A model generated the notes under the pieces. It did not search any database. It saw only the letters and a program-made list of their open reading frames with translations, and was not told the DNA's origin. Of a DNA stretch of 53,558 bases, positions 23,777 through 32,877 are shown in pieces. Each line of letters begins with the position of its first letter. Position 1 is the first letter of the stretch. Origin of the DNA: CAZNTZ01 sp964576135 (GTDB lineage Bacteria > Pseudomonadota > Alphaproteobacteria > Rs-D84). The translations under genes and the position numbers were made by a program. The stretch covers positions 1-53,558 of the forward strand of contig CAZNTZ010000002.1 in NCBI GenBank assembly GCA_964576135.1, given 5' to 3'.

Positions 23777-25859
23777 TAAATCCTGATGCGTCTGATTTTC
23801 CAAAAATCCACATCAAATCTCGGACTAGTTGACCACGTTGTGATTCTAAAATCGGATCTTTTTCTATAAGATCAACAGCATTACGATTTGCAAGTTTAAA
23901 TAAATCTCTGTGTTCTCTGTAATCGACAAAATGATATGGTATCCAACCTGATTGTTTTGTCCCCATCAATTCTCCGACACCGCGCATCATTAAATCTTGT
24001 TCTGCAATTGCAAAACCATCATCTGTTTCACATAAAATTTCAAGACGTTTTAACCCTGTTTCGGTAACATTATTACCGTACATCAATATACAATAAGATT
24101 GAACAGAACCACGGCCAACACGCCCACGCAATTGATGAAGTGCTGATAAACCAAATTTTTCTGCATTCTCAATTACCATAATTGATGCAGATGGAACATC
24201 TATACCAACTTCGATGACTGTGGTTGCAACCAATATTTTAATTTTTGAATTTGGATCTGCAAATTCCGTCATAGTGCGGTCACGTTCTTCCTTGGACATC
24301 TTACCGTGAACCAATCCAACCTTGCCTAGGAACAAAGATTTCAGATATGTAAATCTATTTTCGACATTCATTAAATCAGATACTTCGGATTCCTCTACTA
24401 ATGGGCAAACCCAAAATATTTTTGCACCATTATCTATTTGCAGTTTTATACGACCAGTCAATTGATTTAATGAATCATAAGAAATTTTAGTTGTTTTAAT
24501 TGGTAAGCGCCCAATAGGCTTTTCATCAAGTATTGAAATATCCATATCACCATACATTGTCATTGATAATGTACGTGGAATCGGGGTTGCAGACAGAGCA
24601 AGCAAATCAACAAATTTACCTTTTGCAACCAGTGCAGATCTTTGGTCTACACCAAAACGATGCTGTTCGTCAATAACCGCGATTGTCAGGTTTTTATATT
24701 CCACATCGTCTTGGAAAAGTGCATGTGTGCCAATAATTATTTTTGTTCTACCGGACTTTAATGAAACAAGTTTTTCATGCCGGACTTTGCCTTTGTCACG
24801 ACCAGTCAGAATATCACAAAAAACATTTAATTGATCACACAATGGTTTTATTTTTTCAAAATGTTGCTTTGCCAGAGTATCTGTTGGGGCAAGCATAGCG
24901 CCCTGACCCCCTATGGATATGGCTTGCAGCATTGCCATAAGTGCTATCACTGTTTTTCCGGAACCAACGTCACCTTGAACCAGGCGCATCATTGGAACTT
25001 TGTTTTGCATATCAGATTCAATTTCAGATATCACACGTTTTTGTGCACCGGTCAATTCAAATGGCAATATTGATTTTAATTTTTCAAAATAATTATTATC
25101 AGATTTAAGAATTTCTCGCTCTGGTCCGTCATAGGCTTTGCGTTTTTCACGTGACAAAGCAATTGCAATCTGGCTTGCTAATAATTCACTGTATGCCAAA
25201 CGTTGTAAATTTTCATTTGTTGGTTCAAGATCTTCAGGTTTTTGAGGATAATGAATTTTTTCCAAAGCTTCAAAAAATTCATTTGTTTCATCTGATCTTA
25301 TTTTTGTTAAACCTTCAAAAATCTTGTCACGCACGGACGCCATTGTTTTCTGAGAGAGCCCTTCGTTCAATGGATACACTGCTTGGAATTCTGGAATTTT
25401 ATTTGAATTTTCGATTTTTTCAATAAAATCTGGATGATTAATTAAAAATTTATCCCCAGAAGATTCGAGTTTTCCACTGACCAATCGCCACGACCCAACT
25501 GGCAATTTTTCCAACCAATAATCCAAAAAATTTGTATTAAAAAATTGCAATATAACCTGACCACCAAGTTTATCATAACCAAAAACCTGGGTCGGTGCAC
25601 GACGATTGTTAAACCTGTTTCCACTGCCACCTTTCTTGTGTGTATCAATCCTTAATGGAATTGTAACTATTTCACCAACAACACCGTCAATTACTGATTC
25701 TACAAATCCGCGCGAACGCACAGAACGTGGTGGTAACAATAAAAAATCCAGCACCCTACGTCCACCCAAAAGATCATTTAATCTGCCAGCCAAAACTGGA
25801 CCAACACCTTTGATAAACTGTAAATCGGTCGCCAAAAAATCATAAAGATTTTTATTCAT
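23766..25859 (-). CDS. recG: ATP-dependent DNA helicase RecG
   Basis: RecG remodels stalled forks and Holliday junctions. The 697-residue protein has the N-terminal wedge/OB domain, then helicase motifs I (GDVGSGKT), II (DEQH), III (LSATPIPRTL) and VI (QLRGRVGRG), and the C-terminal TRG region. It starts in a TAATG overlap with mnmE, so recG is the last gene of ruvA-mnmE-recG. Confidence 0.96.
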   Translation of the reverse strand: MNKNLYDFLATDLQFIKGVGPVLAGRLNDLLGGRRVLDFLLLPPRSVRSRGFVESVIDGVVGEIVTIPLRIDTHKKGGSGNRFNNRRAPTQVFGYDKLGGQVILQFFNTNFLDYWLEKLPVGSWRLVSGKLESSGDKFLINHPDFIEKIENSNKIPEFQAVYPLNEGLSQKTMASVRDKIFEGLTKIRSDETNEFFEALEKIHYPQKPEDLEPTNENLQRLAYSELLASQIAIALSREKRKAYDGPEREILKSDNNYFEKLKSILPFELTGAQKRVISEIESDMQNKVPMMRLVQGDVGSGKTVIALMAMLQAISIGGQGAMLAPTDTLAKQHFEKIKPLCDQLNVFCDILTGRDKGKVRHEKLVSLKSGRTKIIIGTHALFQDDVEYKNLTIAVIDEQHRFGVDQRSALVAKGKFVDLLALSATPIPRTLSMTMYGDMDISILDEKPIGRLPIKTTKISYDSLNQLTGRIKLQIDNGAKIFWVCPLVEESEVSDLMNVENRFTYLKSLFLGKVGLVHGKMSKEERDRTMTEFADPNSKIKILVATTVIEVGIDVPSASIMVIENAEKFGLSALHQLRGRVGRGSVQSYCILMYGNNVTETGLKRLEILCETDDGFAIAEQDLMMRGVGELMGTKQSGWIPYHFVDYREHRDLFKLANRNAVDLIEKDPILESQRGQLVRDLMWIFGKSDASGFIKN

Positions 25860-27145
25860 TACTTACCCAAACAAAGTTGTCCAAACACCGCATCAAGTAC
25901 TTCGTCTGTTCCGATAATACCAAGTATTTGACCCATTTCACCAGCAGCGATACGTACGCGTTCTGCGAATATATCAAATGATTCGAAATCAATCACTGCT
26001 TCTTCAAGCTCGTCTCTGGCCTTTATAAGATGTGACTTTACACGTTCATTTATTACAATATCAGATTCAGCGCCTGCCATCTGTTCATGAATCTTTTGTT
26101 TAATAACATTCATCAATTCATCAAATCCTTGACCCGTGATAGCTGAAACATGAATTCCTGGGCCGCCATTTTCAATATCACATTTGTTACATATTATGAT
26201 TTCATTTTCCTTATCAGAAACCGGTGCTTTCTTACCCGTGTAAACCCTTAAAACTAAATCTGCATTATCAATTTCAAAATTTGTTTTTACCATCCCAATT
26301 TTTTCAATCGCGTCTTTTGACTTACGAAGTCCGGCCGTATCAGCAAGACGAACCAAATAACCATCAATATCTAATTCACTTGTAACAACATCTCGGGTTG
26401 TTCCATGAATATCAGAAACAATAGCACGCGATTGACCAATGATTTTGTTAAATAATGATGATTTTCCAACATTTGTTGGGCCGGCCAAAACAATTGAAAA
26501 ACCAGAACAAATTTTCCGTGTGGCTCCCGACTCGCGCAGGCTGCATGAAATTTCATTACATAATTGTCTTACCCTGTGAATCAATGTTCCCCAAATATCT
26601 TGCGGTAAATCATCCGATGCATAATCAAGCACTGCGGCAGAATATGCAGCAATATCTATCATCTGAGAGCGCCATTTTTCAAATAAACGTGTATCACCAC
26701 CGGTCATTATTCTGAGTGCCTGCTCACGTTGACGATCTGTACGCGCGTCAATTAATGCCGAAAGTCCTTCTATGTCTACTAGATCCATTTTCCCATTTTG
26801 AAATGCGCGTCTTGAAAACTCTCCCTTGTCGGCCATTCTAAAACCGAAACTTTTTAAAACTTCAAATATTTTTTGTATTACCGCTTCAGAGCCATGACTT
26901 TGAATTTCAACAACGTCATTTCCGGTAAAACTGTGTGGAGCGCGAAAATAAATAGCAATACATTTATCAACAAGTTCGCCGCTTGTATCTTTTAAATCAA
27001 TCAAGTAAGCATATCTTTCTTTAATACCAGATTTGAGATTTGCTGTTTTTTCAAAGAAATTTTGCAAATCATTTCCACTGATACGAATAACTGCAACACC
27101 TGATTTACCATGACCACTAGAAAGTGCAAATATTGTTTCATTCAT
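25859..27145 (-). CDS. mnmE: tRNA modification GTPase MnmE
   Basis: MnmE, with MnmG, builds the (carboxymethyl)aminomethyl group on U34 of certain tRNAs. The 428-residue protein has the N-terminal folate-binding domain (GVAVIRISG), a helical domain, an inserted G domain (GPTNVGKSS, GTTRD, DTAGLR, NKCD) and the C-terminal CLGK, whose Cys is the conserved family residue. It overlaps ruvA by four bases and recG by one. Confidence 0.96.
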   Translation of the reverse strand: MNETIFALSSGHGKSGVAVIRISGNDLQNFFEKTANLKSGIKERYAYLIDLKDTSGELVDKCIAIYFRAPHSFTGNDVVEIQSHGSEAVIQKIFEVLKSFGFRMADKGEFSRRAFQNGKMDLVDIEGLSALIDARTDRQREQALRIMTGGDTRLFEKWRSQMIDIAAYSAAVLDYASDDLPQDIWGTLIHRVRQLCNEISCSLRESGATRKICSGFSIVLAGPTNVGKSSLFNKIIGQSRAIVSDIHGTTRDVVTSELDIDGYLVRLADTAGLRKSKDAIEKIGMVKTNFEIDNADLVLRVYTGKKAPVSDKENEIIICNKCDIENGGPGIHVSAITGQGFDELMNVIKQKIHEQMAGAESDIVINERVKSHLIKARDELEEAVIDFESFDIFAERVRIAAGEMGQILGIIGTDEVLDAVFGQLCLGK

Positions 27146-27717
27146 TTCTTACTTACCTCCTTTAATGCCATTGGTACCAATATTTCAATACCAGCTGTTG
27201 GATTATCACGTGTAAGTTTTGAAGCAATTTCAGCGACATCAATACGTCTGTACCCGAGTGTTTCCAGCGCAGATAGTAAATCTGATAATGCGTTATTTTC
27301 ATTATCTAAAACAATTCCACCCATACCGGAAACTTTACCTTTTAATTCAACAATGATTTTTTCAGCAACTTTTTTACCAACACCTGGGGCGGCTGTGATT
27401 GTTTTTACATCCCCAGTTAAAATTGCGTTCATCAGCACTGATTCTTTGAAAGCACCTAATATATTCAATGCAACTTTTGGTCCAACACCAGATACCCCAA
27501 GTAATTTATTAAATAATTCTTGGCCTGAAATAGTTTCAAAACCAAACAAACGAATTGAATCTTCGCGAACGATCGTTTCAATCCAAAGATTAATTTTAGA
27601 ATCATGAATTATAGATTGAATGTTTGGTACAAAAACTTTATAACCCACACCAACAACATTCAATATAATGTAATCATCACCGATAAAATCAACAATCCCT
27701 TGCAATTTTCCAATCAT
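27142..27717 (-). CDS. ruvA: Holliday junction branch migration protein RuvA
   Basis: RuvA binds four-way junctions and loads the RuvB motor. The 191-residue protein has the OB domain, two helix-hairpin-helix motifs (LLGVSGVGPKVAL, ITAAPGVGKKVAEKI) and a C-terminal RuvB-contact domain. Unlike the common ruvCAB arrangement, it heads ruvA-mnmE-recG here, while ruvC is fused to addB elsewhere in the window; ruvB is not in the window. Confidence 0.95.
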   Translation of the reverse strand: MIGKLQGIVDFIGDDYIILNVVGVGYKVFVPNIQSIIHDSKINLWIETIVREDSIRLFGFETISGQELFNKLLGVSGVGPKVALNILGAFKESVLMNAILTGDVKTITAAPGVGKKVAEKIIVELKGKVSGMGGIVLDNENNALSDLLSALETLGYRRIDVAEIASKLTRDNPTAGIEILVPMALKEVSKK

Positions 27718-27780
27718 TTGTTATCCTTTCACAAACATTATAGGATATAAATATCTAATTATCAATCAAAGGTGACCCTT

Positions 27781-28497
27781 ATGTCTGGACATTCAAAATG
27801 GCATAATATTATGCATAAAAAAGGCGCGGCAGACGCCGCACGTTCTGGTTTATTTACTAAACTCGCCCGTGAAATTACAATGGCGGCTAAACTTGGCGAC
27901 CCAAGTCCGGATAATAATCCACGCTTGCGCTTGGCAATTTTGAATGCACGTAAAAATTCTATGCCAAATGACAATATAAAACGCGCTATTGATAAAGCTT
28001 CTGGATCTAATATTGAAAATTATGAATCCGTAAGATACGAAGGTTACGGACCAGGTTCAACACCAATTATTGTCGAAGCATTGACTGATAATCCACGCCG
28101 CACAGTTCCTGAAATCCGCAATATATTTGCCAAAAATGGGGGCAATATGGGCGAAGAAGGTTCTGTATCATTTATGTTTACACGTGCTGGTCAAATTTAC
28201 TATCCACTTTCCATTGCAAAATCACCAGACGCAATGATGGAAATAATTATGGATGCAGACGCTGATGATCTGGAAACATCTGACGAAGGTTATATTGTTA
28301 AAACTAAAGTTGAAACCTTTATGAATGTTCAAAAAGCTTTGTCTGATAAACTTGGTGAACCAGAAAAAGCAGAACTGACATGGATACCAAATATGCCGAT
28401 GGATCTAGATGACGAAACATACGCGAAACTTGAAAAATTAACAGATGCACTTGATGATAATGACGATGTGCAAAATGTTATAACTGCTGCAAATTAA
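27781..28497 (+). CDS. yebC: YebC/PmpR family protein
   Basis: The 238-residue protein starts MSGHSKWHNIMHKKGAADAARS, the family signature, behind AAAGGTGA. YebC proteins were described as transcription regulators, and some are now known to help ribosomes through proline-rich stretches. All three domains are present. It is divergent from ruvA, a pairing (yebC next to ruv genes) that is common in bacteria. Confidence 0.95.
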   Translation: MSGHSKWHNIMHKKGAADAARSGLFTKLAREITMAAKLGDPSPDNNPRLRLAILNARKNSMPNDNIKRAIDKASGSNIENYESVRYEGYGPGSTPIIVEALTDNPRRTVPEIRNIFAKNGGNMGEEGSVSFMFTRAGQIYYPLSIAKSPDAMMEIIMDADADDLETSDEGYIVKTKVETFMNVQKALSDKLGEPEKAELTWIPNMPMDLDDETYAKLEKLTDALDDNDDVQNVITAAN

Positions 28498-28522
28498 AAA
28501 CCGCCAAATGGCGGTTTTTTTT
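28497..28522. terminator. Bidirectional terminator between yebC and the acyl-CoA ligase
   Basis: AAAACCGCC/GGCGGTTTT (28497-28505 with 28510-28518), loop AAAT, T-run after. Confidence 0.88.
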
Positions 28523-30101
28523 AGTCTTTTCTTACTGGATACATACCATCAATAACATTTTGACGAATCACGTGATGTTTAACCTTTTGTGTTGACGTCA
28601 GCGGTAAATCATCAGTCGTCATAGCAAAGTGTGTAACCCATTTGTAACTGGCAACTTTCCGATTAGCATCCATTATTTCTTTGCCGAGTTTATCAATTGT
28701 CATTTCTGGCTCAACCTGAAACACACCATATGATACAGTTTTACCTTTTACCTTGTGTTCAAACACTGCAACATTTTTAACACCTGGTATTGGAAGGAAA
28801 AGCGCCTCTAACTCATCAGGGTATACATTCTTTCCAGAATCCAAAACAATAACCTGTTTTTTACGACCAGCAAAATGTAATTCCCCGTTTTTATCAACAG
28901 TTACAAGGTCGCCTGTGTTAAAGAAACCTTGATCATCAAAAACTTCGGCATTGGCAGATTCATTATTCATATACCCACCAAAAACTTGATGTCCACGTAC
29001 CCATAAAACACCAACACCATCTTCGTTTTTATCACGAATATCGCATTCACTGCCGGTGATTGGGCCGCCAAAAGAAAATGGAAAACGTTTTTTGCGTGGT
29101 TTTGAAATACAAATTGGTCCGACAGTCTCGGTCAACCCATAACCCTGGATAAATGTAAGACCCAAACGTTCATAGAAAGTTTCAACTTCGGGTTTTGTTG
29201 CTGCACCACCGGCAACCAATAATCTGGCACGACCACCGAATACTTCTAAGACTGGCTGTTGAACTTTTTTAACCAATCCGCCGAGTCCGATTGATTTTAA
29301 AAATTTACCATGTTTCATAATAAAACTGACTAACCACCATTTTTTCTTGGCCTTAATACCATCAATTATTTTATTACGGAAAACTTCCCACAATCTTGGA
29401 ACTGCTGGGATTATTTGTGGACGATATTTTTTGAAATCCGCCAAAATATCTGTTGGGTTAATTGTCGGTTGTAATAAAATATTCGCATTAAAATGAATTG
29501 TTGCCAAAATTTCGACTGCAAATCCAAAAACGTGATACATCGGCAAAAATCCATAAAGTGTATCACCAGGATGTATCCATTCGGCCATATCTTGAAGTCC
29601 GTTCGCTGTTTCAACTATGTTAAAATGTGAAAGAGGAACAACCTTTGGCTGACCCGTAGAACCAGATGTAAATGACAAAGTTGCAATATCTGTTGCTGCT
29701 ACTTCGGCAGGCAATAATCCCGAAGCTTCTTTGGAATCTTTTGTTGTTATATCATAAAATTTGAATTTGTCGGTTTTATAGAAAAATGATTTTTCTGCAC
29801 AAACTAATTTACAACCTGTGATCTCTGCCATATTATCATATTCAAATGGGGTCAAATTTGTATCAAGTAATAAAACCTGCCCGCCAATATACCAAATTGC
29901 AAACAAAGTTGTCGGAAATTCAGGCAAATTATGTGACAAAATTGCAACTACATCGCCCTTTTCTACACCTATTTTTTTTAAACTTGCGGCGCGTTTCTTA
30001 ACATTTTCTAAGAATTCAGAATAAGTCACTTTTTCACGTGTCAAGAACAGAGCATTTGGCGTCTTAAGAACAGATCGTTCTAGAAATTGGTTCATATTCA
30101 T
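28521..30101 (-). CDS. AMP-dependent acyl-CoA synthetase/ligase
   Basis: The 526-residue enzyme activates a carboxylate, probably a fatty acid, via an acyl-adenylate. Motifs: ATP/AMP loop SFTSGSTGQPKVVPLSH, YGLTETVGP (A5), TGDLVTVDKNGELHFAGRKK (A7-A8) and a C-terminal Lys region (LTSTQKVKHH). The start is ATG 30101 with AAGGA seven bases upstream; the longer frame to 30167 adds an unsupported extension. The acyl chain cannot be inferred. It is divergent from xthA. Confidence 0.88.
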   Translation of the reverse strand: MNMNQFLERSVLKTPNALFLTREKVTYSEFLENVKKRAASLKKIGVEKGDVVAILSHNLPEFPTTLFAIWYIGGQVLLLDTNLTPFEYDNMAEITGCKLVCAEKSFFYKTDKFKFYDITTKDSKEASGLLPAEVAATDIATLSFTSGSTGQPKVVPLSHFNIVETANGLQDMAEWIHPGDTLYGFLPMYHVFGFAVEILATIHFNANILLQPTINPTDILADFKKYRPQIIPAVPRLWEVFRNKIIDGIKAKKKWWLVSFIMKHGKFLKSIGLGGLVKKVQQPVLEVFGGRARLLVAGGAATKPEVETFYERLGLTFIQGYGLTETVGPICISKPRKKRFPFSFGGPITGSECDIRDKNEDGVGVLWVRGHQVFGGYMNNESANAEVFDDQGFFNTGDLVTVDKNGELHFAGRKKQVIVLDSGKNVYPDELEALFLPIPGVKNVAVFEHKVKGKTVSYGVFQVEPEMTIDKLGKEIMDANRKVASYKWVTHFAMTTDDLPLTSTQKVKHHVIRQNVIDGMYPVRKD

Positions 30102-30181
30102 TTTAAAATCCTTGCTTGTTTTATGTTTGATTGGCATTATTATAATAAAGGATAATTTATTTAGCAAATTAAAAGCATACC

Positions 30182-30952
30182 ATGAAAATCATAACTATAA
30201 ATATCAATTCTGTCAGAGCACACGTAGATTCTTTTTTAAAACTTTTGGAATCTAACCAATATGACGTTATCTTAGTCCAAGAATTAAAGGTAGAAGACAT
30301 AAGTTTTCCGCATATATTGTTTGAACACTTGGGTTATAACATAAAAATATTTGGTCAAAAATCTTGGAACGGCGTTGCAGTATTTTCAAAATTTTCTGTT
30401 GAGGATATAACACGTGGAATGCCAAATTATCCGACGAGTGATGCACGTTTTATGGAGTTCTTAATTGATGGCAGAATCAGGATTATAAATGTTTATATGC
30501 CAAACGGCGAATCTGAAATAAGTCCAAAATTCCAGTATAAACTTGAATGGATGAATAAATTTAGCGAACATATAAAAAACTATACCCACTCAGAAGAACC
30601 AGTGCTGATTGGTGGGGATTACAACGTTGCAATCGAGGATCGTGATATCTGGAATCCGAAGAACTTTATAGGCAGTTCTATAAGTGCTGAATCTGCACGT
30701 AAAATTATGCAACGTTGGCTGGATAATGGTTGGACTGATTGTTATCGACACTTTAAACCTGATGAAACCGGATATACGTATTTTGATTATCGCGGCCATG
30801 ACACTGTTAAAAATAACCATGGATTAAGGCTTGATTATTGGTTGGCTAATTCTGCAGCAATGAAACTGATAACAGATTGCACAGTAGATCAATCTCCACG
30901 AACCGCTGATAAACCGACAGATCATTGTGGTCTTGTTTTAGAAGTAAAATAA
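30182..30952 (+). CDS. xthA: Exodeoxyribonuclease III (Xth family AP endonuclease)
   Basis: The enzyme cleaves abasic sites and trims 3' ends in base excision repair. The 256-residue protein has the EEP-fold residues: NINSVRAH, QELK (metal Glu), YMPNG, GGDYNVA (Asp/Asn pair), LRLDYWLAN and PTDHCGL (catalytic Asp-His). There is no clear ribosome site before ATG 30182. It converges on secB across a terminator. Confidence 0.93.
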   Translation: MKIITININSVRAHVDSFLKLLESNQYDVILVQELKVEDISFPHILFEHLGYNIKIFGQKSWNGVAVFSKFSVEDITRGMPNYPTSDARFMEFLIDGRIRIINVYMPNGESEISPKFQYKLEWMNKFSEHIKNYTHSEEPVLIGGDYNVAIEDRDIWNPKNFIGSSISAESARKIMQRWLDNGWTDCYRHFKPDETGYTYFDYRGHDTVKNNHGLRLDYWLANSAAMKLITDCTVDQSPRTADKPTDHCGLVLEVK

Positions 30953-30978
30953 AACCGCCATTTGGCGGTTATTTTTAT
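30953..30978. terminator. Bidirectional terminator between xthA and secB
   Basis: AACCGCCA/TGGCGGTT stem (30953-30960 with 30963-30970) followed by a T-rich run. Confidence 0.82.
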
Positions 30979-31397
30979 TTTGATTGTTCTTCGTACATTT
31001 TTTTAAAGTCAACTTGTTGCATATAAAATGGAGGAAATCCAGATTCAGATGTAACACGTAAAACCAATGAACGAACGTTTGGAAACAACAATTCAGGAAC
31101 AGTTATCAACAGAGTTTCTTTAAGTTCTGTTTCGTCTTTGGTGTCTTCTACTTGGACCAAACCAGAATATGTTATGTCTGTCATAAATATAGATTTGTCA
31201 CCTTCTTCTAATTTGCTGTGCATTTTAACAATCAAATCAACCATGTATAAATTATTATCTGTGCCTTTGATTTGAATATCAAGATTGATATCCATTTTAG
31301 CCTGGCCGTTTTCTTTTTGAAAAAACAATTGTGGAACATTTGGTGACTCAAACGAAAAATCTTTTAAAAACTGTGATATCACTTGCATTTTTGACAT
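30975..31397 (-). CDS. secB: Protein-export chaperone SecB
   Basis: SecB keeps preproteins unfolded and hands them to SecA. The 140-residue protein has the family core ending in LFPNVRSLVLRVTSESGFPPFYMQQVDF, in which the FPPxxxxxVDF block is diagnostic. It is monocistronic, divergent from mltA, and ends at a shared terminator. The many secreted and outer-membrane proteins encoded nearby are likely clients. Confidence 0.93.
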   Translation of the reverse strand: MSKMQVISQFLKDFSFESPNVPQLFFQKENGQAKMDINLDIQIKGTDNNLYMVDLIVKMHSKLEEGDKSIFMTDITYSGLVQVEDTKDETELKETLLITVPELLFPNVRSLVLRVTSESGFPPFYMQQVDFKKMYEEQSK

Positions 31398-31408
31398 GGC
31401 TTTGCCTT

Positions 31409-31437
31409 TTGGTTTATGTTATCTTTTATGATAATAT
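31409..31437 (+). promoter_or_regulatory. Predicted mltA promoter
   Basis: TTGGTT (31409-31414), 17-base spacer, TAATAT (31432-31437), about 38 bases before the mltA ATG. Confidence 0.5.
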
Positions 31438-31475
31438 AGCACAAATAGGGAAAATTTCAACAAAGGAATATAAAT

Positions 31476-32558
31476 ATGAACAGCAAATCTTTTAATTTTT
31501 ACTCTTTATTGGCTGTTTTATCGTTTTCACTTGCTGGTTGCGGTGATTTTACAGGCGGATTTAGTGCTGGTGGTAAAATTGGTGATGCAAAAGTTCCAAG
31601 TAATTTGCACGCGGTTTCATATGGGGATCTGCCAGGTTGGTCCAACGATGATGTAAGATATGCATTAAAAGCATTCAGAAACACTTGCAAGGCTAAATTG
31701 CAATATAATGGTGAAGTTGTCCCAGACGCAGAATTATTGGCAGAAAAATGTAAAAATATACCACGCGAATCATCAAGTACAGAAACAGTTCGTAATTGGT
31801 TCCAGTCAAATTTTCAACCATATAAAATCTCTGACAAAGACGGAAAAACAAACGGAACATTCACAGGATATTATTCACCTGTCGTAAAGGCCTGTCGAAC
31901 ACAAACATCTGTTTGTAGTGCACCAATTATGGATAAACCTGCAAATGGACAAAACTATGTTGGTATCCCAGCCAAAGATTTAGTTGCAAACCGTATTGGG
32001 CGTGTTATTTACTGGATCGATCCAATCGATTTGCAAGACATGGGCAGCGCAACACTAATCCTCGAAGATGGCAGTCGGGTTCGACTTTCTGTCGCATCTA
32101 CAAATAATTTACCATTTAATGGAATCGGTTCTCAGTTGAAAGCGCGTGGAATACGCCCACAAGAAGGTTATGGTATGAAATCGGTACGTAAATATTTGAA
32201 AGAAAATCGCAGCCTTGCAAATGAACTTATCAATAATAACCCACGATATGTTTATTATACGCCTTCAAATTCAGAAGCTGTAACCGGAAATATCGGAACC
32301 CCACTTTCAAAGATTCGCAGCATAGCCGTAGACAAAAGTATTTATACTTTGGGATTGCCAGTTTATATAAACACAAACCTTTCTGATGGACGCAAATTTA
32401 GACGTCTGATGATGGCCCAAGATACAGGCGGAGCAATCAAAGGTTGGGTTCGTGCAGATATATTCTTTGGCGTTGGCGACAGTGCGTTTACATATGCCCA
32501 GGGTCAACATGCAAATGGCGAAATGTATATATTAATGCCAAAAAGATATGAATATTGA
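31476..32558 (+). CDS. mltA: Membrane-bound lytic murein transglycosylase A
   Basis: MltA cleaves peptidoglycan between MurNAc and GlcNAc, forming 1,6-anhydro ends. The 360-residue protein has a lipobox (LAGC, Cys22) for outer-membrane anchoring, the MltA domain with GTFTGYYSPVV, and the 3D domain near the C-terminus, MAQDTGGAIKGWVRADIFFG, which holds the catalytic Asp region. It has an AAAGGA site. It overlaps the following DciA-like gene by 11 bases. Confidence 0.92.
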   Translation: MNSKSFNFYSLLAVLSFSLAGCGDFTGGFSAGGKIGDAKVPSNLHAVSYGDLPGWSNDDVRYALKAFRNTCKAKLQYNGEVVPDAELLAEKCKNIPRESSSTETVRNWFQSNFQPYKISDKDGKTNGTFTGYYSPVVKACRTQTSVCSAPIMDKPANGQNYVGIPAKDLVANRIGRVIYWIDPIDLQDMGSATLILEDGSRVRLSVASTNNLPFNGIGSQLKARGIRPQEGYGMKSVRKYLKENRSLANELINNNPRYVYYTPSNSEAVTGNIGTPLSKIRSIAVDKSIYTLGLPVYINTNLSDGRKFRRLMMAQDTGGAIKGWVRADIFFGVGDSAFTYAQGQHANGEMYILMPKRYEY

Positions 32559-32877
32559 TTCAAAAACACCTTTGTCAGCACGCAAAGCACGCCCACAAAC
32601 AATTGGCGGTGTTGTTGGAAATTTATTGCGTGCGCTGGGTGGCCGTGCATCTGATGCAGATTTAAAAAACAAATGGCCTGAAATTATTGGCCCAGAACTA
32701 TCTGAAATAGCAATTTTGAAAAGTATTCGTGTAAAAGATAAAAAATTCAGCATTTCTGTATCGCCAAAAAATGCTGCTCTGGCATTACCGCTTTCTTACC
32801 GATTGGATGAAATAAAATTAAAAATAAATAATTATTTTGGTTATGAAGCTGTACAAAAAATGACTCTCAGCAAATAA
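32548..32877 (+). CDS. DciA-like protein (DUF721)
   Basis: The 109-residue basic protein matches the DUF721/DciA pattern: a short N-terminal tail, LLRALGGRASDADLKNKWPEIIGPELS, then a KH-like fold (KKFSISVSPKNAALAL). DciA loads the replicative helicase in bacteria lacking DnaC/DnaI. Its start lies inside the mltA 3' end, so translation is coupled. Its 3' end overlaps the converging addB-ruvC gene by 11 bases. Confidence 0.75.
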   Translation: MNIDSKTPLSARKARPQTIGGVVGNLLRALGGRASDADLKNKWPEIIGPELSEIAILKSIRVKDKKFSISVSPKNAALALPLSYRLDEIKLKINNYFGYEAVQKMTLSK